Shown piece after piece: positions 56,742 to 64,000 of a DNA stretch of 64,000 nucleotides. The DNA is from Verpa conica. Taxonomy: Eukaryota > Ascomycota > Pezizomycetes > Pezizales > Morchellaceae. Numbering within the stretch: position 1 is the first letter of the stretch; each line of letters starts with the position of its first letter. Location of the stretch: the NCBI GenBank assembly GCA_033030425.1, contig JAUFSD010000009.1:806001-870000 (forward strand), read 5' to 3'. A program made the position numbers and the translations under genes. The notes under the pieces are model-generated. The model was not told the origin of the DNA, did not search any database, and saw only the letters and a program-made list of their open reading frames with translations.

Positions 56742-58654
56742 CTATGCCCTATTCCCTAGGTCTACCAGAGCCATTGCGGTGATACTAATGGCGTTTTGAG
56801 TAGCTGAGTCCACTCTGCCCCCTTCGTCGTCCCCGTTTAGGTTCTCGAGCTGTGCTCGAACTAGGGAATCATCAGGGGGGGTATCCTCACGAACGCAGCG
56901 TCTCTTTGCCCTTCTCTCTACTTTGTCATACTCAGCCAAAGCACTCTCTAGGGCCTCATTATCGTCTCCCAGAGCCTCCACGGGCTCCTCTTCCGCTGAG
57001 TCTGCGTTATTCTCCATCACCTAGCTACCAAGTTAGATCTAGTACTATTTAGCCTTAGCGGTATACATTACCTTCTTATAGACCTCGTTTTTAACCCTCT
57101 GAAGAGTACCATCTTGGTGCCTCTTGCTCCGACTCTTCCAGGTCGCCATAAAGCGGGTATAAGTTCCTATTAGGGTACTTAGAATAATCGTTGAGGTCTT
57201 GAGGGCCACAAAGAAACTTACGAAAGACACGCACATTATTTCCTGTGAAGTTCTCCGGTGTCTGAAAGGTGCCTGAACGAAAGGCCCTTAGGATATGCCA
57301 GATAGCTGTTGCAACTAGGCAGACTAGCTCTGGAGATATCATATCAAGGAAACCTGGATCACGTGTTCCTATCATTTTTGGCCCTGCAAAATACTTTGCA
57401 TATATCAACGCTGGGATCTCGGGTGTCCAAAAGCGAAGTGTAAGTGCCTTAAAGCTGTCAGAGCCATCTCCATGTCTTTGGAAAGCCTTAACTTACTATC
57501 TGTGTCTCCGAAGGGCAAAGGAAACGGTCCTCCTCTAGCAAGTACTGGATGCGATTGGCAGTTTCTTGGGTGCTGGTACATCGCTGTAGGTCGTATATTG
57601 CTCTACGGAGAAATGTCTCTTTCACAACGCTGACGAGGTGCGACCTTGCCCGAGAGTGGTAAGAATGCAGCTAATATATGTTAAAAGGTTTTTGGAGATA
57701 TTCTAGAGGCTCTGGGGGGCTTTACAATTCCTCGGACATCTTGTGACATAATCACATCAAGTCCAAGCTCATTTTCTGCCTGTTCCCAAGATGTTTTGAT
57801 CAACATCATTAGCTCTCTACTACTCGGTAGAGGCTGTTCAACAATCGTGCGGAGACCGACGACTTCTCCAGCGCGTCTTGCAAGCAAGAGGGCGGGACCA
57901 CTTATAGTACCAATCCCACGGCCCCTTGCACTTGCGTTACTGCTCTGAGAGCTTTCACTAGAGCTCTCATCATTTGTTGGTGTCGAGGTAGTACTCAGTT
58001 CACCTTGCGATACGTTGACGGATGGTATAGCCAAAGGAGGCTCAGTATCAGGTATCTCAGTGTGGAGAGCCTGTGGTAGTAGCCCTGGGAGATCTACCGA
58101 GGTCCTTGGGAGCGTCTGTACAAAAGGGGCAAAATTCCCTCCTGACCTGGTTCGAGCAGCCTCTCTATTTCCATGCTACCCCATTGGTTAGTTAGGACTT
58201 ATAAGTAAGGGGGATTACTAACGCGTGTGATAGTGATAGGGGTTTTGGAGAGTGCAATAATCTCTGTAGTCTTTTTAAACATCTGCTTCCTAGCTGCGAT
58301 CTCAGCAGCTTTTGCTGCAGCTGCTAGAGCTCTCGCATCAGGCTTAGAAAATGGCCTTGGCACCTTCCCCCCCTTTTTTGGATGTGGTGGGGGTAAATAA
58401 CCTGTTTCATCAGAGTCCTCCTCTGCAGTTTGGCTATCAAAATTAGTATCTAGAGGGCTCTCTGAGCTTTCACCGTGGTTTTTGTTATCCCAGTCAGAGG
58501 CATCTGAACTAGTAGGTAACTCAGTATAAGCCTGATCGACAGGCGTAGTTGGTGGAGGGGGGGGTGAAGGGGGGGGTGAAGGGTCTTTGCGTGATCTGTG
58601 CTGATGCTTTCCCTTTCTACGGACCCTTGAAGCGCTGTTTATTCTTTTAGGCAT
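56742..58654 (-). CDS. DUF6532-like protein, cargo of the KDZ/Plavaka-type element
   Basis: Function unknown. Six exons, 58654-58223, 58175-57726, 57670-57497, 57447-57222, 57166-57072 and 57020-56742, give 551 residues with every junction in phase, so the gene appears intact. The N-terminus is basic and proline-rich ('DPSPPPSPPPPPTTP'), then Ser/acidic. The central region, 'IKTSWEQAENELGLDVIMSQ', 'YHSRARSHLVSVVKETFLRR', 'ALTLRFWTPEIPALIYAKYF', 'SPELVCLVATAIWHILRAF' and 'RFMATWKSRSKRHQDGTLQR', resembles the fungal DUF6532 domain in spacing and residues (W..A...LG, an FW block, ELV.LVATAI). The C-terminus is acidic. Intron 3 (57496-57448, 49 bp) needs an AAG acceptor. Alternatively this is a host gene flanked by the transposon. 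The family name is from memory. Confidence 0.7.
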
Positions 58655-59313
58655 TGACAAATGAAATAGATAAAGAGGGTGGGTAAAGAGTGGGTAAAGA
58701 GTGGGTAAAGAACGGGGGTAAAGAACGTGGGTAAAGACCGTGGTGGTGGTGGAAGCTAGTGAGGAGGTTAGGAGAAATAGGGGCATGGCCTGGGGGGCCT
58801 CGCTTATTAGTAGCCCGCTGGACTGACACGTGGACCTGCACGTGATACACTTCATATGTAAAAGCAATAGAAGCAACTTTGGTAGACGATATATAATATA
58901 TATATGATCAACTATTCGAAATATAAAAGCAGCTTTCCTAAGGTCTCCAGAGCCTTTTCCACAGCTTCCAAAACATGCCTAAAGATCAAAAAAAATAACC
59001 CTAACCCATAGACATATAATAAAAAAAACCAATAATAATCTCCTATGGCCCCAGAGCTCTTCAGAAATGCCTAAAACTAGCCAAAAAATAACCCATAGAG
59101 AGATAAATAAAAAAAGAAATCAATGATAACCCCCCCCTCCCAATGGTCTCCAGAGCCTCCCCCGTTGTTTTTGAAAACATATGAAATTGACCCAAATAAT
59201 ACCAACCCATCGAGACAAAAAAAATAGACCCACGAGATATATCAAATAAATAAATAAAAGAGATATAGAAAATCTAAAGCCTCCACAAGAGTCTCCAGGG
59301 CCTTTATCTGGGC
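58655..59313. repeat. Degenerate tandem repeat spacer between the two cargo genes
   Basis: From about 58940 to 59310, a unit starting 'GGTCTCCAGAGCC' (58943, 59149), with variants 'GGCCCCAGAGCTC' (about 59047) and 'GTCTCCAGGGCC' (about 59290), recurs every 100-150 bp. Each is followed by A-rich sequence containing 'AACCCAT' and 'AATAA'-type words. The stretch contains the 3' end of the upstream minus-strand gene and the promoter of the DUF6532-like gene. No coding potential beyond shadows. Confidence 0.55.
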
Positions 59314-61146
59314 TCAAGGAAGCGCTGCGTCTCTCTGGGCTTGGTTAGTGATAACTCCATTCACCCACCAGTCACAATCGCCAGGGACCCACCCATCAGG
59401 AAATTTGTTTAGATATCTCCCAATTGCTTCATCAAGAAGGTTCTGCTGCCTATTCCTGCGTCTCTCGATGGTAGCCAAAAGTCTCTGCCAGCCTTCATCA
59501 GATATTGGCCAACGACGCCTAACTGCAGTCTCGGTATCCGAGTTTTCCGGCGCCTCCAAAAATTCGGCAAATATACCAATATCAACATAGCTGTGTTGCC
59601 CTGGGGCTGGGGTTTGGGTCCCCCGAGCGGCCCTGTGGAGCACAACGAGGATTCTGCTGGGATTTATCGCTAAGTTTTTGGCTAATACTAACCAAGCTTT
59701 GATATCCTCGTCGCCATGTAACTGGATATATTCGGGGTTGGTGGGGAGATTGGTGTCGGGGACAATGGCACCACCAGATCGAACGGGGGCTGGGGCTCCC
59801 AGGGCACTGGTAGCCCCATAGAAAGCCCTAGGCTCTCTACCTGCCGGAATATGTCGAGTAACGCATCTAACAAGATCAGCCATAGTAGGTTCATTGAGAA
59901 CACCCATAGCAACGGGCAGGCAACCACTGCCAGCCAAGGTACCACACCACCGATATTCAATACCAGTATTGATCACTGCAGAGGCAAGATCAGGATCAAC
60001 AATATGGAAAGTCAAAGGAGCCTTCAAGGAGGCTCTGGGAGGCCCAGCATCGACTCTACGGCGTTTGCCACTTGGGGCACCGTCTTCGATAAGAGCTGAA
60101 GATTCGGCGGCCCAGGCTCCAGCCCACTCTCTCTCGGCCTGGCCATTTGATTTGTGGTCCTTGTTTGTGACGTCATTGATGAAGTCGTTGAGGGCCGCTT
60201 GGAAGACTTTTAGAGGCTCGGGCTTGGGGGTTCTCCCCTCTGCTTCAGCTCTTCGAGCCGTAGCAATATCTTTCAGATACTCGTGATTCTCAAGCCAGGT
60301 GCACAGGGTATTATAGGCAGCTACACCAGAGTTAGTCTTATTATCCCATCCAATAACGGCCATTTGGCCACATAGCTCCCTGCGGAGGCGAATCCAGCAC
60401 TTCTGGACCCTGGTCATTTCAAAGATTCCCTTGACCTGCGCCATTGGGTAAGGCATCCTGGCTCCTGAAGCCTTTCGGGGGGTTTTGGGTGATAGGGAGA
60501 GGGTTTTAGCACGGCGCTGATGGGGCCTTGGTGTTCGAGGGGGTTGGTCTCTATGGGGAGTAGACCTTTGTGAGTCGGGGATGGTAGAGGGGTTGCGCTG
60601 AGGTTGAGGGAGTCTCTTCCTACTAGTATGAGGAGGGTCGTAGCTCTGTTGAGAAGCTCTATCGTTCTCAGAGTCGTCTGAAGTGCCGGGGGGGTCTGGA
60701 GTCCCAGGGGGGTCTGGAGAGTTTGGGGGAGGGTCCAAAGGGTTTTGGAGAGTGTTTTCGGGAGGGTTTTGGGGAGAGTTTTGGGGAGAGTTTTGGGGAG
60801 GGTTTGGAGGGTTTTGAAGAGGATCCGGAGGGCTTTGGGGGGCGCTTGCAGGGCCGGTGTTATCCGGTTTGGTGGTTGAGTCGAGACCTATGAAGGTAAA
60901 AGGTGAGGTTAGTGTAAATGCTTTTGTATATATGCTTGTATGGGAATAGGAATAGAGCAAGAGGTATGGGCAGCTTATATAGCATCAAACATGCTTTCAA
61001 GAGCTTGAGAGTATCTTGAAACTAGAATATATCGTTTATCTTGAAAGCTCTAATATCTTGAAACTTGATAACGCTAAACATGGAAAAAGGCTCTCAAAGG
61101 CTTTCAAATGATCTTAGAGAACAGCAGTTGACTTACCTGGAGGCAT
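59314..61146 (-). CDS. Uncharacterised proline-rich protein, cargo of the KDZ/Plavaka-type element
   Basis: I do not recognise this gene. Two exons: 61146-61137 (only 'MPP' and one base) and 60887-59314; 527 residues with the phase intact. The first 130 residues are disordered, with tandem 'NSPQNSPQNPPEN'-type proline repeats, then basic 'SRKRLPQPQR' and 'RRAKTLSLSPKTPRKAS'. Residues about 140-265 are helical and charged ('CWIRLRRELCGQMAVIGWD', 'VFQAALNDFINDVTNKDHK'), followed by a basic 'SGKRRRVD' stretch that could be a nuclear signal. The last 250 residues look folded ('EYRWCGTLAGSGCLPVAMGV', 'DIKAWLVLAKNLAINPSRIL', 'LDEAIGRYLNKFPDGWVPG', 'DCDWWVNGVITN'). Long intron (249 bp). It is divergent from the transposase, from which it is separated by about 1 kb. 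Confidence 0.65.
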
Positions 61147-61830
61147 TGTGTATTATACGTTACTCGAGGGGGGGTTGGGGGGGTTGGGTTGGGTCGGGGC
61201 TGAGTTTGATAGCGGCCGTGGAGAGGCTTTTAAAAGGCTTTGGAGAGGTTTTGAAGTGAATCGTATGCTGGTAGAGAGATATAGGAGAAGAGGAGAGAAT
61301 CGGTAGAATGGGTCCCTAGGCTAGCTTATATACTAGTACCGCTTGCTTAAAGATCTGCAAAGCTCTGGGGACGACGGAAAGCACCGGCTAATACCTTGTG
61401 ATATCATATATCATCGCCCATCGCTCACTTTGATATCATTGGCATTATAGCGTTAAGCTTAGTTGCAGGTATCTGAAGGCCTTTGCGAGGGCCGCTAGAG
61501 CCTTTGTATGATCTACTGACACTTTGTATAGTATTAGCACTCCCTATTATCGTAGAGGTCAATGCGACTGTTATAATGACATCATACTCAAGGGCTATTC
61601 CAAGGCCGAGCTTTCGGCAGGCCTTAAGAAGCTCCCGAAGCTCCCGTTTGGTGATTCCTAATATTGCTTTTAGTACGTATGCATGTGAATGGGAGGTCAA
61701 TGCGTGATTGCTTACCACCTTATATGTTTGGTATAATGATGATGATAAGGGAAACAATCAAGGCTCTCCAAGCCTTCTGAAATACACTATAGACGTGGGT
61801 GTTTATGTTTGGTGTTGTAGGTTGATCTGT

Positions 61831-61875
61831 GCGGGGGTTTGATTAGCGGGGGTTTGATTAGCGGGGGGGGGGGGT
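61831..61875. repeat. G-rich tandem repeat
   Basis: Three copies of a 15-base unit 'GCGGGGGTTTGATTA', the last running into a G12-13 tract. Three G5+ runs plus the long G tract on the plus strand could form a G-quadruplex. Confidence 0.7.
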
Positions 61876-61930
61876 ATGCCTGCTCCCGCCAGTGAAGCCA
61901 TTTGATTCTGCGAAGTAATTAGGTAGAAGC

Positions 61931-62000
61931 CAGGTATCCCAAATATTCTCAAAGCCAAAGCGAAGGCTTCCATGGCCTTTGAGAACATTTGGGATACCTG
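61931..62000. repeat. Long hairpin upstream of the transposase
   Basis: 'CAGGTATCCCAAATATTCTC' from 61931, followed by 'AAAGCC', is matched by the reverse complement at 61974-62000 with one or two mismatches. The loop is about 17 bases and contains 'GAAGGCTTCC', itself a small palindrome. It lies about 160 bp before the transposase ATG. Confidence 0.75.
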
Positions 62001-62160
62001 AGTAGGTATGGGATCTAGTCTAGGTTCTATGTTGAGGTGTTGTCGTTGATGAGGCTCTTTTATAAGCTTCTCTTGGCGCCGATAACACGTGTCTATCAAC
62101 CTCCTCCTATTGTCTCCTACCGTTCTAAGCATCCACAAGTCTCCTATAGCCTCCACAATA

Positions 62161-64000
62161 ATGTCGACAACTGCCAAATGCCCCTATTGCCCGAAGCGCT
62201 TCATATATGCCAAAAGATTCTATTCGCATATCATTGATATCCACCCTTTTGCAGCTCAAGTACTCCTAGCAAAGGCAAATTCTCCAGCAGGTGAAGATAG
62301 CCAGCAAGAAGGCCTCCAGGACTTGCTCTACTCCGACGACTATATACACAATGCAGACGATGATTTTGAATCATATCCTCTCGACTCTATAATCGAAAAC
62401 TCAGACGAAGAATCGGAAGTTGACTACCAAGAAGCCGGGGATGCGAGGCTCCGCGAGCCATCAACAACAGTATATGAAGGCGCTGGAAGCCCTATTGGGG
62501 TTACTGGAGGCTTTCATGAAGCTGGTATTGCTTTACTCAATAACCCTTGGGCACCCTTCAAGTCAATGAAAGAGTTCAATCTTGCTCGGTGGTTTATCAG
62601 ATCAGGAGCATCCCAAGGAGATGTTGACAACTACTTTAAAGACTCTCTGGGCCCCCGCGACTGCTCATTTTCCTCAGGAAAAACCCTTACCTCGAAGCTT
62701 GAACAGATGCATACAACGCTAGGGCGCCCTAGCTGGCACCACTCCTCGGTGGAGTTTGGGGGGTCGTCTGTGCCATACTTCTACAGAAATCCCATCACCT
62801 GTATCCGCTATTTGCTAGGGCAAAGAGTATACAAGGATGATATGGCATATGCTCCGGTGATTGAAGAGAATGAGAGGGGAGAACGGATGTATTCAGAAAT
62901 TCACACAGCACAATGGTGGTGGGAAACACAGGTACGAAGGTCCTCAGAGCCTCCACTATGGTGCTGACAGCCATGCAGAAAACATTGCCAGACGGCTCTA
63001 CTGTTATACCGGTAATTTGTGCTTCTGACGGCACCCAATTGACAAACTTCAGCGGGGATAAGAAAGCATGGCCGGTATATATCACGATTGGGAATATCAA
63101 ATCAACCACCCGGAATAAGCCCTCTAGCATAGCCATCATCCTCCTGGCCCTACTGCCTGTACCCCCTAAGCTTAGCAAAGAATCAGCAGCATCTAGGATA
63201 CAGAGACGCCAGAGCCAAGCTGCTCTCCATAAAATCCTTGAGGAAGTCCTTGAGGGCCTCCAAGGCCCTGCAGTTTCTGGAGAGGTTTTTGACTGTTCTG
63301 ATGGCTACCAACGTCTCTGCTTTCCAATACTCTGCGGCTGGATTGCAGATCAGGAAGAGCATGCTACCCTTCACAATATACGGAGTAATGCATGCCCCCA
63401 TTGCGAGGTCGACTTTGAAAGCCTTGGAGACCTCCGAAGTTTCCCACAGCGCGATATCAAGCAATATAAAGAAAATGTCGAACATTTTCAACGTACTGGA
63501 GACGAAGCTTCCATTGAGTATCTTGTTAAAAAGTCTCTGAAGGCTTTGAATGGAGCTCTCTGGACCCTCCCTAACGTTGACCCTGCCGACTTGCACAAAC
63601 CAGACCTCCTCCATAATATCTACCTCGGGCTTTTCAAACACTTGATGGAATGGGTGATGGGATTCCTAGAGAAGCATAATCGGGTAACAAAGTTCGACGA
63701 AGTTTGGAGGTCCATGCCCCCATATCCTAGCTTCAGCGTACCGAGTAAGAGATATCGCGAAGTTACCCAATGGCAAGGCAAAGAAATGAGGAATCTTGGC
63801 AAGATTATTCTCGGAGCCTTTGCAGTGGCTCTCAAAGACCCTTCAAAAGCTCAACGAGCTGAGTTCCGAGAAGCTTTGAAGTGTGTTCGATCACTCGTCG
63901 ACTTTTCACTGATGGCTCAATATAAAACCCATACCGACGCAACTCTAGGCTATATGTCTAACTTTTTGAAGGATTTCCACAGCTCAAAGAGTGTCTTCCT
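62161..64000 (+). CDS. KDZ/Plavaka-type transposase, N-terminal about 598 residues (3' end outside window)
   Basis: RNase-H-fold transposase of the KDZ (Kyakuja-Dileera-Zisupton) group. Exons 62161-62931 and 62979->64000, joined by a 47-bp intron, with an open frame to the window edge. A C2H2 finger opens the protein (C7-x2-C10...H23-x4-H28). It is followed by an acidic linker, 'NPWAPFKSMKEFNLARWFI' and 'RSGASQGDVDNYFKDSLG'. The catalytic region begins 'VIPVICASDGTQLTNFSGDK' (Asp about 274), 'KAWPVYITIGNI', 'NKPSSIAIILLALLPVPP', then 'CFPILCGWIADQEE' (Asp about 381), a 'CPHC' knuckle and 'DLLHNIYLGLFKHLMEW'. These match the Plavaka family pattern as I remember it. No stop or frameshift is visible, so this copy may be active or recent. 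The intron contains the same 'CCTCAGAGCCTCC' word scattered through the element. Confidence 0.85.

Larger units (their letters stand above)
61147..62160. promoter_or_regulatory. Divergent regulatory region between cargo gene and transposase
   Basis: About 1 kb between two divergent starts. It contains a G-rich tandem repeat (61831-61875), a long hairpin (61931-62000) and many 'GGCTTTCAAA/CTCCAAGCCTT' words. Two minus-strand frames (61757-61425, 110 codons; 62177-61803, 124 codons) are open but have no motif. One of them passes through the hairpin, so a small additional gene cannot be excluded. Confidence 0.4.
56200..64000. mobile_element. Large KDZ/Plavaka-class DNA transposon (right end outside window)
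   Basis: Contains a Plavaka-type transposase (plus strand from 62161, running past the window end) and two intact spliced genes on the minus strand (61146-59314 and 58654-56742). The interval differs from its flanks in having higher GC and countless short words of the form CTCCAGAGCC/GGCTCTGGAG and AAGGCTTTGGAGAG. The left limit is set only by a cluster of GACGC/GCGTC words at about 56235-56460 that could be subterminal binding repeats. I could not identify terminal inverted repeats or a target duplication because the right end is absent. Inclusion of the two minus-strand genes in the element is inferred from position, orientation and shared word content. Confidence 0.65.

Noticed and set aside
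59851..60286. Plus-strand frames inside the proline-rich cargo gene
   Set aside because: Shadows of the longer intact minus-strand gene; no motifs.
61425..62177. Third cargo gene built from the two minus-strand frames
   Set aside because: I could not join them with consistent splice sites, and one runs through the hairpin; left as an open possibility in the regulatory-region entry.
1..64000. tRNA, rRNA or CRISPR arrays
   Set aside because: No GGTTCGAATC-type T-loop in a cloverleaf context, no rRNA core sequence and no regularly spaced direct repeats with unique spacers were seen.

Overview
The window is a eukaryotic chromosome segment from a filamentous ascomycete. The reasons are short introns (mostly about 50-90 bp with CTAAC/CTAAT-type branch points), fungal versions of conserved proteins (Yrb30-type Ran-binding protein, Met1-type siroheme enzyme, TRAPPII Trs130), and AT-rich spacers full of small inverted-repeat DNA elements. 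A Pezizomycete (truffle or morel relative) would fit the transposon load, but that placement is a guess. I see no rRNA, tRNA, CRISPR or prokaryotic gene structure.

Layout. 1-942: 3' part of a telomere protein POT1 gene. 943-9.8 kb: RPC4/RPC53 (Pol III) and RRP9 (U3 snoRNP), separated by inverted-repeat elements. 9.8-15 kb: RPS22 and the ten-exon RIC1. 16.5-27.7 kb: CDS1, MET1, the DEAH helicase DHR2 and an HSL-type esterase. 28-29.7 kb: Tc1/mariner debris, including an internally deleted copy that keeps its ends. 29.9-44 kb: a dense housekeeping block with NSE3, SF3B5, SF3B4, MTG2, RPB5, RPB12, GPI3 and a Yrb30-like gene. 44.3-51.8 kb: TSR2 and TRS130. 52.3-54.9 kb: a second HSL-type hydrolase. 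About 56.2 kb to the window end: a large KDZ/Plavaka-class DNA transposon. Its transposase runs off the right edge, and it carries two intact multi-exon genes on the opposite strand: a DUF6532-like protein and a proline-rich unknown protein.

Genes that belong together. RPB5 and RPB12, two subunits shared by Pol I, II and III, face away from each other across about 176 bp. SF3B5 and SF3B4, two subunits of the U2 snRNP SF3b complex, are adjacent on the same strand. RRP9, DHR2, TSR2 and RPS22 all serve small-subunit ribosome production. RIC1 and TRS130 both act in Golgi Rab activation.

Gene models were built by hand from reading frame, splice sites and remembered family motifs. A recurring result is that about ten introns need AAG or GAG rather than CAG/TAG at the 3' splice site to keep the conserved frame. 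The most unusual content is the KDZ/Plavaka element with its cargo genes, dispersed word repeats, hairpin and G-rich repeats.
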